Shown here: positions 1 through 62,545 of the stretch, piece after piece | Layout: each line of letters starts with the position of its first letter | Position numbering within the stretch: the stretch's first letter is position 1 | Source of the DNA: Heloderma charlesbogerti | Lineage: Eukaryota > Chordata > Lepidosauria > Squamata > Helodermatidae | Direction: 5' to 3' | DNA length: 64,000 bases | Assembly (NCBI GenBank): GCA_026122225.1 | Contig: JANEZZ010001854.1 | Coordinates: 1 to 64,000, forward strand | The notes under the pieces: model-generated | Database searches by the model: none | What the model saw: the letters and a program-made list of their open reading frames with translations, nothing else | Told to the model about the DNA's origin: nothing | Translations under genes and position numbers: made by a program

Positions 1-362
1 AGATGTATGTATTTATGTTGGTGGTAGGGGTGAATGAGGGGTTGATTATAAAATGGGGGGATGTTTGGGTAATGGGGAGGGATGGTGAGTGGAGATATAT
101 TTTTAAGATGATATGGGGATTAAGGGGGGATGATTTGAGGTATAATTTTAAGGTGTAGAGTGAAAGGGGGTAATATTGGTGGTATGGAAAAATGATAAGA
201 TGGAGAAAAGTATGAGGGGATTAGATGTGTTTTTTGGTGTAGGTTGTTGGGGGTGTGTGGTAGGGAGTGAAGTGGGTTTTTTTTTTATTAAATAAGGTTT
301 ATGGGGAGTTGTTGTTGAGATGTTAAATGGGAGTTGATTGGTGGATGTTGAAATAGAAAGTA
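1..362. other. Cytosine-free block, origin unknown
   Basis: These 362 bases contain no C at all; my count is about 98 A, 125 T and 139 G. The first C is at 363 and composition is normal from there on. G is near 38 percent, about what G plus C make up together elsewhere in the window, so the block looks as if C had been merged into G rather than into T. No reading frame, repeat family or gene is recognisable. A plus-strand TTTATT at about 284-289 would read AATAAA on the minus strand, but in this block I do not trust it as a poly(A) signal. A base-calling or assembly artefact is more likely than biology. Confidence 0.8.
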
Positions 363-695
363 CATAGTCCTTTGCACTGCAAACCTGGAGGGAAGCTGAG
401 GAAACATGTTGTGACTCCTGATTTCAGGCGAGTCTGTATGCACCCTTAGGCCTTAATCCTGGGCAGTGGGCACACTCCCTTGGAAGCAGGTTCCACGGAA
501 ATCAACCGGATCTACTTCCAGATAAATGTGTTTAGGGTAGTTATGTCAGATATTTTACAGAGACGGCTCAGCAGTGAACAAGCCCAATACAAGTTTCCTG
601 CAAGACCAATTCTGTGCCATCAGGATAACCCCATCCCAGCCTTGCACCAAGTCAGACCCCTGGCCCACCAAGCTCAGTATTGCTGACAGTGCCCG

Positions 696-828
696 CCTTT
701 CCCAAACCTGGATCCCCAGATGTTGTTGGGACTATCAGCCCTATCATCTCTGACCATTGGCCATACTGGCTGAGGATGATGGGACTTGTAGTCCATCATG
801 ATCAGGGGCTGGCGGTTGGGAAAGGCTG
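696..828. mobile_element. hAT-like palindromic MITE (family B)
   Basis: The left end carries 'cctttcccaaacctgg' and the right end 'ggttgggaaagg', with a palindromic body containing 'gatgatgggacttgtagtcc'. This family recurs across the window with ends of the form cagccttccccaacctgg. It has no coding capacity and is inferred to be mobilised in trans. This copy lies inside an antisense Sauria SINE. Confidence 0.6.
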
Positions 829-861
829 GTTCTCCCTGATCGGCAGTGATTCTTTAAGGGA

Positions 862-991
862 GCGATTCTATGTATGTTCAGACAGAAAAGAATCCTTCAA
901 CTCCCAGCATTCCTCAGGCAGCATGGCTGGCTGGAGAAAGCTGGGAGTTGTAGGACTTTTTTCTGTCTGAGAATGCATAGGATTGCACCTT
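862..991. mobile_element. Palindromic MITE (family A)
   Basis: The ends are complementary: 'tcagacagaaaagaatcc' on the left and 'acttttttctgtctgag' on the right. The inner palindrome is built on 'ctcccagcattcc' and 'gctgggagttgtagg', and the element closes with 'gcataggattgcacctta'. The same structure recurs at 5411, 30205, 36060, 51950, 55478 and 56133. No coding capacity. Confidence 0.65.
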
Positions 992-1001
992 AAGGCAGCC
1001 T

Positions 1002-1127
1002 TCCCCAACCTGGTGCCCTCCGGATGTTTTGAACTACAACTCCCAGCATTCTTGACCATTCACCATGCTGGCTGGGGCTGATGGGAACTGAAGTCCAAAA
1101 CATGGAGGGCACCAGGTTAGGAAAGGC
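1002..1127. mobile_element. hAT-like palindromic MITE (family B)
   Basis: A nearly complete copy: left end 'gccttccccaacctggtg', right end 'caccaggttaggaaaggc', and a palindromic centre 'catgctggctggggctgat'. It abuts the 5' half of an antisense Sauria SINE. No clear 8-bp target duplication is visible for this copy. Confidence 0.7.
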
Positions 1128-2243
1128 TGTGCTTGGGTTTCAGAGAGGTACAGGTATCTTTCCCAGCCCTACCTGGAAATGCTGGGACCTTTTGCATACA
1201 AATCATGGGCTCTACCACTGAGCTATGGCCCTTCTCCATCACTTTGCCATTTTTACAGGTTTGCTGCCAGATTAGGAAACTAGCGTGCTACCAAATTGGC
1301 CCCATAAAGCCAATGTTCCAATGCAAAAAGTACCTTTGTAGAGATGACTAAGCTTATTCAGATCACAGCTGAGTCCAAAAGATGGCAAATGGAGCTTTTC
1401 ATAAGTAACAATGGACCTGGAGCTGAAGCTAAGGAGGCACATAATCCAATTGCTTATGTACTACTCTTTTTTCTATTCTTTTTTAAGGCTACAAAGTAGC
1501 ACAGGGTGTTGTTTCTCGACAAAATGTCTTCTACAAAGTTATCCTTTTGGCCATGTTTACAATAATATATATCTTGGACACTGAGGGCCAAACTCTGCCC
1601 TAATTATATTAGTACAAATCTAGTTATCCTAAAAAGGGAGCACAATTTGGCTCAATACATCCTGGAATAGCACATGAAAAACAAAAGTGTGCACACCTGA
1701 AATACCATTCGGATAACAAGTCCCTGATTCTCCCCCACCCTCCCTTCACAAAGTATACACAGAGAACAATGTGGTGGAATGTTATACAAAGTATCAAAGA
1801 CGAGGGTCTAAACCGTGCATTTCATATGACAAATGCCAGTTTCCATCTTGCTACCTCCAGGAAACAAGATACAGTAAAATATCCATTATCTGACACGAGC
1901 TGTAAAAATAATAACAATCTTGTTATTCACTGTGTGTCCCTTCCCCATGGCAATGCAACTTAGCATGAGCAATGCTTCTTCCTTGACCAGTGTCCAATTC
2001 TGTGTATCCCAGAATTTTTTTGTGCATTAAAATAACAGCAACACCCGATGCTTCGCTCCAAGCAAGAAGAGCTGGTTTCCAAGAAATATCTCATCGCACT
2101 CTTATGAACGTGTCATCTGTGCTGCGTTTCAAAAAAATGCAGCTTTACCTGATTCAGGTTGAACACCGTTTACAAATAAGAAGCAAAGAGCAGGGAAAGA
2201 ATATGAAGCACCATACAGGCAAAAGGCGGGCAAAACTGCAATT

Positions 2244-54885
<52,642 letters not shown>

Positions 54886-55010
54886 GGCGACCAGCCAGGG
54901 GGCAGCGGAGGCATATTGCGGGTGAGGAAGAGCGGCCGAGAGGAGGGAGCGCGCAGGCTCCCGGCGGCCGCTGAGGAGCCGCCGCGGCGAGAGCGGGTCT
55001 CTCTGAAGCC

Positions 55011-55027
55011 CGCGCGCGCGCGCGCGC
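55011..55027. repeat. FAM171B: (CG)8 run in CpG island
   Basis: Eight CG dinucleotides in a row, followed by 'cccgcccgcgcggg'. It lies 126 bp upstream of the FAM171B start codon, probably in the 5' UTR or core promoter. Alternating CG of this kind can adopt Z-DNA. Confidence 0.9.
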
Positions 55028-55082
55028 CCGCCCGCGCGGGCTCCCGCTCACCGCGGGGCAGCGGGAGGCGGCTCCCTACGCC

Positions 55083-55088
55083 CACGTG
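55083..55088. promoter_or_regulatory. FAM171B: E-box CACGTG
   Basis: The palindromic core CACGTG in 'gcccacgtgacgg' about 200 bp upstream of the start codon. It matches the binding motif of USF/MYC-type bHLH factors. Function is inferred only from position in the CpG island. Confidence 0.45.
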
Positions 55089-55477
55089 ACGGAGAGGGGA
55101 GGAGGCAGAAGAGGGAGCCGCCGGCCAAGGGCCCCCCTCGCGACCCTCGCCTGGGTTTACTTTCCGAAGGTGCCCCGCGGGGCCCACGCCCGGACTGGCC
55201 GTCGCGGGGCGCTTGCTGGCGGAACGCGGGAAGTCCCCGGGATGTTGCTCTTCTGTGCCCCCTGGACTTTTCTTCCCAAAGCACCAAACGGCTTTCCCCG
55301 AGGGGCGTCTTGCCCCGAGTTCTCTTGGCCTCGGCAAAGTAGCTGGGGACGACTTTTGGGGTGGCTGCCGTCTTTCCCGGCGGGGCTCCTGCGCGTCTGT
55401 TGATTTATGGATGGCACGGCTTACCCGCTTTTCATTCTGAAACAATCCCGAAGGTACAAGCAACAGAATACGGGAAG

Positions 55478-55596
55478 GACGCAATCCTGTGCATGTTTAG
55501 ACAGAAGAAAGCCCTTCAACTCCCAGCACTCCCCAGCCAGCTATGCTGGGAGTTGTAGGACTTTCTTCTGTCTAAACATGCACAGGATTGCGCCCT
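55478..55596. mobile_element. Palindromic MITE (family A)
   Basis: 'gcaatcctgtgcatgtttag' at the left and 'aaacatgcacaggattgcgc' at the right are near-perfect complements, with 'gacagaagaaagcccttcaa' inside. It is about 0.6 kb upstream of the FAM171B start codon. Confidence 0.75.
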
Positions 55597-55663
55597 AAAA
55601 TAATAGACCACTATTACCCACACAAAGAGGGAAGGAGAGGAAGAGACAGGTTTCGGGCATCTT

Positions 55664-55738
55664 AGGGTGAAATCCTATGCTTGTTTAGACGGAAAAAAAT
55701 CCTACAACTCCTAGCATGCCCCAGCCAGCAAGGTTTTT
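55664..55738. mobile_element. MITE family A, left half
   Basis: 'ggtgaaatcctatgcttgtt', 'agacggaaaaaaatcctaca' and 'gcatgccccagccagcaagg', cut off at the palindrome centre. Confidence 0.6.
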
Positions 55739-56132
55739 GTGGACCGTTTGTGTCTTGCTACATCACCCCCATCTAATCGTGTGTGTCTGGTGAATTTGGT
55801 TGATTTGGCTCACTTGGAAGTTGGCGTTCTAGCCATTTTCTGGAATAGGGATTATAGCCTGGAACAAGTATCCGAATGTGGTTTTTGTGAAACTTTTGTG
55901 GCTTGTTGCATCCCTGCCATACAGTCATGTGTGACGGGTGAATTTGCTTGGCTTGGCTTGCTTGGCATTCCGGGCCATTCTGTTCTGGATGGGTTCTCGG
56001 CATCATGGGGTAAAATATAATTTTGCAAGGGTTTTAGTCCTAAAATATTGTTCTCTAGTGTCTGTAACACATGCCATTGATATGGTTTCTTTTTAAATAA
56101 AGGGCCTGTTCTGTTCTGACTTTTATACCATC
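55739..56132. other. Intergenic stretch, unidentified
   Basis: No gene is recognised. Two similar segments, about 55740-55830 and 55875-55965, share patterns such as 'gtgtctggtgaatttg' and 'gtgacgggtgaatttgcttg', so a diverged tandem duplication of about 150 bp is possible. Confidence 0.4.
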
Positions 56133-56253
56133 CGGCAATCCTATGCATGTTGAGAAAAAAGGCCTACAACTCCCAGCAACTTCCATCCAGCCATGTTGTC
56201 TGGGGAATGCTAGGACTTGTAGGAGTTTTTTTCTGCCTAAACACACATAATAC
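56133..56253. mobile_element. Palindromic MITE (family A)
   Basis: 'ggcaatcctatgcatgttga' to 'tttttctgcctaaacacaca', with inner 'ctacaactcccagcaacttc' opposite 'gctaggacttgtaggag'. Confidence 0.6.
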
Positions 56254-56279
56254 TGCTACCTTACAGGCGGAGTGGTGCC

Positions 56280-56500
56280 CCCTTCCCCCACCCTTAGTCA
56301 AGGTGCAGAGCACCCAGGTACCTGAAACAGAATCTCATGAGCAGTACGCCTACATATGCCAGTTGCTGGGGGGCACAAGCAGGAGAGTTCTGTTTCCCTC
56401 ATGTCCTACTTGTTGGCTTCCCACAGACAGCTGGTTGGCCGCTGTGTGAACAGAATGCTGAACTAGATAGAACTTTAGTCTGATTCAGCACAGCTCTTCT
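56280..56500. repeat. Family R repeat, inverted orientation
   Basis: 'gctggttggccgctgtgtga', 'acagaatgctgaactagata' and 'gtctgattcagcacagctct' form the reverse complement of the family R consensus at 43757-43866. Confidence 0.5.
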
Positions 56501-56654
56501 TATGTAAGCAACTTTCACCCTCCCTGGCAGTACAAATATAGCAGTCACAAATGAAATGATTACCAATTTGCTGCCCTTTCATGCATGACACACCAAATCA
56601 GCCCCCCCCCCTCTGCCTAAAAGTGATTTTATCACCCTAATGTTTGTATTACCT

Positions 56655-56890
56655 CAATATGGATTTTGGAATTTCCAGCTGTATGAGTCTGTTGAAGCAA
56701 AAACAGCAAAGAGTCTGGGAACAAGTATTTAAGATGCCACAAGACTCTTCATGGATTTTGGAATATTTGTTGTGGGCCTACATGTCATCAGGTGTATTAA
56801 GTGTCATCATGCATCTGATGAAGTGGGCTCTAGTCCACAAAACTTATGCCACAATAATTTGGCTAGTCTTTAAGATGCCATAAGATTAAT
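56655..56890 (+). repeat. Unnamed dispersed reptile repeat
   Basis: 'atgcatctgatgaagtgggc', 'tctagtccacaaaacttatg' and 'ctagtctttaagatgccata' are a well-known text in reptile genomes. The family name is not known to me. It contains an open frame of about 79 codons, which I regard as accidental. Confidence 0.5.
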
Positions 56891-57083
56891 CCACATAATG
56901 CTTTTCTGACACAACAATCAGATCCAGAACATATAATCAATATGACGGATTTCTGGAACCCATTCGTTACTTTTTAAAACAATAATCAGTTTATTACATA
57001 TAATCAAGCATCAAAATTCATTAAGCACATTTTAACAATAATTAGTTAATTACATATGATCTGGATAATCAAAATACATTAAT
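56891..57083. other. AT-rich intergenic stretch
   Basis: Contains near-repeats of 'acaataatcagtttattaca' and 'acaataattagttaattaca' some 50 bp apart, suggesting a small diverged tandem duplication. No gene. Confidence 0.4.
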
Positions 57084-57797
57084 GGAGCAATCCTGTGGCC
57101 ACTAGATACTGTCTAGAGGGCCATAATATTTTCAGTTTCTGGGAACTGAGGTCGGAGCCAGGTCTCTGAATGTGGTTCCCAGAAACCGTGCTCCCGTCCT
57201 CTCTCACTTCTCTCCGCGGTGGTTACGTCTCCTCGCTCAGAAATGGAGCGTGGAGACAGGGCACGGGGGGTGGTCCAGGGCGGGGGGGAAGACCACAGAA
57301 GCCACTTTATGCAGCTTCCGATGTGCTGTGCAGCCTCCTTCCTTCCCCCTCCCCAAAGCTGAGGCTAGACAGCCAAAACTGTCCATCTGGCCAAAAATGC
57401 AGGGCGGCCGGAGCACAGAGGTGAGAGCAATCCAGGCAGAGTCCAGGAGGTCATAGGATAGTTTGGATTTCTGGATCCAAGGCTGGAGACAGCGCTCAGA
57501 CCCAGGAGTCCGAGCTCCCCACCCCCTCACAGCTGGTGCAGAGAGAACTGCACGAGCTGCCTCTCTCATGTCGCAATAGTGACCTTGGAGGGTAGGTAAA
57601 GGGGGCATTCCTGTGGGCGGGGAGAGGATGGGGAGGCCAGCTTATACCATTTCCAGAGGCCCCCACAGCCTCCTTTCCTTCCCCTCTGATGTCTCAGCTA
57701 GATGGGTAAAAATGCAGAGTGGGAGGAGCGTGGAGGTGAAGATCCACATTGGATGGCCATAAGCCTCCAAATACTGAGGCTTATGGCCATCCCAATA
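57084..57797. mobile_element. GC-rich MITE-like element, tentative
   Basis: Left 'ggagcaatcctgtggccact', right (reverse complement) 'gggtgcaattctattgggat'. Near the right end is a 17-bp perfect hairpin (57751-57767 with 57776-57792). It resembles the element at 49797-50240. Open frames inside show no recognised domain. Confidence 0.35.
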
Positions 57798-58763
57798 GAA
57801 TTGCACCCTAGGTTCAATTTAAAACAATAATTCATTGAGTATAATGGAAACAAAGTACTCAAAATTTGTTATGTATCAAAGATAGCTTCATACCCCAGTG
57901 AAATGTATTAACTAAAATTGAGAAACAAATGTAGTTAATTGTTTCACCTAGATATACAAAATGTTCACGCTATAATTGGGTAGATATATTAACTTCAGAT
58001 ATATTCTTAATGAGACCAAATTTCTGAAGCCACAGCCACAAAAAAGAAAACAAACCCTAGTAGCTTCTGTCCTTGCTCCCTTCTCAAGTGGCATTTTCAA
58101 AGTGGCGGGCCCCCTCTGTGTTGAGCATTGCATCCAAGTCCAGAGTAGATCTTTAACCAGTTCACACAAAGGTCCCATGCACTTGCAAAGAAGTCTAGAG
58201 AAGCAGCAGCAACAAAACACATATCTCCCGAGTTCCAGGTAAGGCAGTGATTTGCCTGGAGCGACAAACTAGAGGGTCAGATATCCTCTGTGAGGCTACA
58301 AGTTGACAGTGGAGATTTCTCTTCCACCTGCTCTTCTCTCTCTCTCTCTGGCAGAAAAATGTCTTTGGCACAAGAGAAGTGCAAACTTGAAAACACCAAC
58401 CTGCTTCCTACTAGCAACTTCTCTTTCCCGCAACACTTTGCATTCATTGTTTTGACTAATACTGTTATACTGGAGTGCAAAAGACATTGAGTTTTAATGC
58501 AGAAGCTTTTCAAACAACTTTCCAGCACTAAAGCAGGTGTAAGAAAATGTAGAATGCAAAGAACAAGCAAACTAGAGCAGGAGTCTGCCACGTGGCATTA
58601 AACATTGCAGATCTAGTCCAACCTCCTGCTCAGAAGCATGAACATCCCAAACAATTATGAGAGAATACTTGTTCAGTATTACTAGTGGTGTAGGGAGCTG
58701 TGACAACAGGCAGCAGGTCCCAGCAGCTCACCTCACAGAACAATCTAAGTAGTCCAGGTCTAG
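57798..58763. other. Intergenic stretch, nothing recognised
   Basis: AT-rich to mixed sequence. Open frames of 60-104 codons on both strands overlap each other and show no known domain; one includes a (CT)n run at about 58335-58350. Confidence 0.5.
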
Positions 58764-58851
58764 ATCAGCCTTCCCCAACCGCTGGCTGGGGATGATCAGC
58801 ATTATAGTACAACACATTTTAGAGGGCACCAGGTTGCAGAAAACTGTTCTA
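58764..58851. mobile_element. hAT-like MITE (family B)
   Basis: 'cagccttccccaaccgctgg' and 'gagggcaccaggttgcag', flanked by gtctagat and ttctagac, which agree at 6 of 8 positions and fit the hAT target nTCTAGAn. Confidence 0.65.
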
Positions 58852-59394
58852 GACAATATTAAGAGCCTTCAGTGTGTCTGTATTAGAATTCACTTGACAG
58901 TGATGGAATTATGGCATAAGCACTTACATTGCTCAGTCCTTTTTGTCTGGCACTTAATGGTTTAGGATGCTCTGAGCAAAGGATGAATCTTTCAAACCAT
59001 CTGGCTGTGAAGACACTAATGGCTCTATAAGCCAGGTATTTTCTTTAAACATTTTGAGCCAGTTTCCCCTACAGAATCTGGTGATTCGAACTTCTCAAAC
59101 ATGCAGTTTTAAATTGAAAGAGGCAACAAAATGTTCCCTCAAAGCAAGCAGTTGTTTTAAGCTTCAGGCACAGAAGCAAATCAAAAAGGAAGACTACAGT
59201 CCAACTGCTTTAGGACACCAGGATTTTGAAAAGATGCAAATGATACTGTGCACACAGCCTAGAGCTCTGCACCTCTGCATCATCTTGACAAACTGAGCAA
59301 ATTTTCCATACTTCTAATAAAATTCCCTTTGCTAGTATAGGACAGTACTGTAAACAACTGGGTTAGCAAGGGCTACATGCAAGCTGTGTCTATT

Positions 59395-59590
59395 ACACTC
59401 ATATCCAACCTTTCCTCCAAGGAAGCTGAGGTGGCCTACATGGTTCTCTCCCATTTTATTCCTGCAACAACCCTGTGAGGTAAGTGAGGCTGGGAGAGTG
59501 ACTGGCCCAAAGTCATCCAGTGAACTTCATAACTGAGGGGGATTTGACCCTGGGTCTCCCCAGTCGTAATCTGAAATTCTAATCACTTGC
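59395..59590 (+). repeat. L2/MIR-type 3' region
   Basis: 'attcctgcaacaaccctgtg', 'aggtaagtgaggctgggaga', 'ggcccaaagtcatccagtga' and 'ggggatttgaccctgggtct' follow the conserved L2/MIR 3' segment of amniotes. Confidence 0.6.
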
Positions 59591-59599
59591 TACTCTTCA

Positions 59600-62450
59600 A
59601 CTGACTGTAGGAATTTACCACTCCGTAAAAGGTTGTCTGTAGTTATCCATCTATCCACACACACTGTCTCACACACATTTGAAAGAACAGTACTTCCGTG
59701 TAGGGATCTGGGACAAGAGACAATGGATCCCACCAGTAGCAGATAGTGGTACAGCTAGGGATGGACCTTGGGGCTAAAGTCCAGGCCTCCTAACTGCCTC
59801 TTCCCTCACCCCCATGAGCACCCAGAGAGTGGCAGCTGATGAGGGCATCAGCAGAGCAGAAATCAACACCATTTTATTCCTGTAGTCAAGATGGTGGTAA
59901 TAATTTAAGTGAGTTTAAAATGCAAACTGCACGTGCACAGAGTATTGTTTTAAAAATATCAGGGTTGGCGAACGGTTTTGTTATTATTTTCCTACCATAA
60001 CAGGAATGTAGAAGCCGTTAAAAAACATGGGGAGTTGGAGGTGGGAAGAGAAAGGTTAGCTGTGTGTTTCCTTGACAAGGCCTTCTGCAGGCAGGACGAT
60101 ATCAGTGGGGGTGGCCATTCTATTGACATCACTGCAATGCCCTACCCATTTTTACTCTCTCTGTGCTGAGAGAGGCTCAGAATTCCATGCTTTTCTCTCA
60201 GCACAGGCAAAGGGACCCAGCCAGTGCTATGCATGCGTCGTACCCATGGAAGTGTACATGTATTACCTCATGGGGCTGGAGAGGAAGAACATGTTGGAAT
60301 TGGGTCATGTGTGGAATCAACACACATAGGCTTGCATGATAGTGAGCAGCGCATCCTTTTTTCCAGCTACTTACCAGTCTGACTTTCTAAACTAATTTCA
60401 TGAATTTGTTCCGGGCACTCCCACATTTTGCAGATCCAAAGCGAGTTTTATCTTGGGTAAAAATACAAAGCATTGTTGTGAGCTTGAAATCATATCCTGA
60501 AATTTTGTGCTTTGCAGAATATGGACCCATTAAATAAATCCAAATAATAGACTGTGAGAGGTATTTTATTCACCATTTAAAAACATTAGTTAAGCTACTA
60601 TTTACAATAACAAATGGTTAATTGATTTATGTGAACAATTTAAAAATATATCTGATTTTCTTTTCCAAAATAATAAAAGTTTTAACATCAATGGATTTGC
60701 AGGATTAAAGAACGACCAATTTAGAAAGACAAATAATAAATTGTATCTGCCATAGACTATTTTGATTGCTGCTGTGTGCTACAACATAGATTTTTATTAT
60801 TTGTTATCAACAGTTAAAAACTATCCATTCACACAGCTTTATATAAGGCTTACGTTGTAAGTGCTGGTGGGTTTTGCTTGTTGTCTCTCCTATATGTTTA
60901 TTCCAGAGCATTACCAGTGTGACCATGCTGTTCATGCTAAATCAAACCCAAATGAACATATCTGAGGTCTCAGTGTATTGTTCCTTACATACCCTTTTAA
61001 TTTCTAAGAAATTGAGGGTATAAAGTGCATTGAAGACTTCACAGCCAAAATGAGTGAACACAAAATGTTTTAGGATGTACCTGCTACAGACTTAAACTGG
61101 GTTAACAGTCATTCCATCTTCACAGGGAACCATGGAAATTGGAGTTTTGGGGAGGGAGAACTAGGGATTTGTAAGATCATTCTCAGTACCCTAAACAAAC
61201 ACACCAACAATAACAATTCCCAGGGTTCTTTGGGGGCAGTCATGACAGATAAACTGATATAACTAAAAACAGGTTTTCAGCGTAGGTGTATCCTTTCAGT
61301 TCATGTACTGTACAACCTCATGTATCAAAATAGTTTGGGAGACATCTGAAATGTTTGGATAAACCAAAGGATGTATTATTGTACACAATACACAGTCAAA
61401 AAAGGGCACAGGATAATCAGGAAATGCATATTATCAAAGTGTGTCCATCATATGGATGACGGGGTGGGTGGGGCAACAGTTCCACAAATGTGTAGCAGTT
61501 ACTTTGTCAGTTACCAGCTTGTGTAAACTATGCTATAGGTGTTTAACAAATAAGCACTACCTATGCATAAAACAAATACTAGGGAATGATCGAATAAAAT
61601 ATACGTACTAAATATCAAGATTACAAACTTAGGCCAGGGTCTAAAGGTTCTTTTGGACTGGCTTGTACCCACCCATTTGGATTTTTTACTGTATTTTTGA
61701 ACTACAGACCTCCTGCTTCATAAAATATCTAAGCTGCTTTTCCTACTTACTGGAGGATTTGTCAAGACATTACAGGAAATTCCCTGTCTCTTTTCTCCTT
61801 ATGTCTAGGTAAACACAATACAGTGCTGTCTTGCCGTGTGTTGTGCCACCGCCGGCTCACATAACTGGCTATTGGCCAGCTGGGATGAGGCAACGCACAG
61901 CGCAATAGATTATGTCATGTGTTTATTCCAACATTATGAGGAAGAGGGGAAAGATAGACACTGAACTCCAACAGCTCTATGTCTATTGTAATTACCAATT
62001 CCTCCCCAAGTTCAAAAAGTTTTTTTTACCATGCAGCATGGACAACTGGTTTAAAAAATTAAAGTCCAAAGCAAACATGCTTAGGCACACAAAACTACTT
62101 GAGTGAATATTTGGATTCAATCCATAGTCTCTCACATTAGAAAGGATCACTGTTAGCGTTAGGTGATAGTGTTAATGTTAAGCAAAACTTGTCTTGCTTT
62201 TTTAAATGATGGGTTAATTTATGCTGAAATGACACGGAAAATCATTTTACAAGGACAATATATTTAGAGATATATTCATTTGAGACAATAGTAGCTCTGT
62301 TGGATCAGCTTAGTTTCTGTATAGTCATGAGTCCACTTGCAAAGTTTACAACTAAATCGTAACATTGGCAACTAGCAAACTTTATAACGTACATGGTGCC
62401 TTACCCAATGTGGGCAATCAGAACATTTACTGGAACAATTGCATATGGAC
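59600..62450. other. Intergenic stretch, nothing recognised
   Basis: Largely single-copy AT-rich sequence upstream of FAM171B. No exon, RNA gene or named repeat is supported. Conserved regulatory elements may exist but cannot be judged from one sequence. Confidence 0.5.
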
Positions 62451-62454
62451 ACTG

Positions 62455-62545
62455 AGTCTACAATCCTAAGCACTCTTACTAGTAAGATCCATTGAAATCA
62501 GTCACATTTACTTCTGAGTAAACTTGCTTAGGCTCACGCTGTTAT
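62455..62545. repeat. Unnamed dispersed repeat (family D)
   Basis: 'gtctacaatcctaagcactc', 'agtaagatccattgaaatca' and 'acttctgagtaaacttgctt' in order. Confidence 0.5.

Larger units (their letters stand above)
640..1233 (-). repeat. Antisense Sauria SINE split by MITEs
   Basis: At 640-695 the sequence reads as the reverse complement of the Sauria SINE 3' half (the part with 'gtctgac' and 'aatactgagct'). At 1134-1233 it reads as the 5' half, ending in the tRNA-like head, antisense 'ctaccactgagctatggc'. Between them lie palindromic MITEs at about 696-828, 862-991 and 1002-1127. The two SINE pieces have the same orientation and complement each other, so I infer one SINE broken by later insertions, although two separate SINE fragments remain possible. 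Confidence 0.6.
363..2243 (-). other. FAM171B: FAM171B 3' UTR or downstream region
   Basis: This stretch follows the FAM171B stop codon on the minus strand. About 1240-2243 looks like single-copy AT-rich sequence and probably includes 3' UTR. No AATAAA or ATTAAA hexamer in gene orientation lies between the stop codon and 363, apart from one ATTAAA overlapping the stop itself, so the transcript end cannot be placed. About 640-1233 is repeat DNA (Sauria SINE pieces and MITEs, listed separately). No other gene is seen. Confidence 0.55.

Noticed and set aside
1..362. Bisulfite-like or APOBEC-like C-to-T conversion as explanation of the C-free block
   Set aside because: G content near 38 percent and T only 35 percent do not fit conversion of C to T.
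56644..56883. 79-codon frame as a small gene
   Set aside because: It lies wholly in a dispersed repeat text known from many reptile loci.
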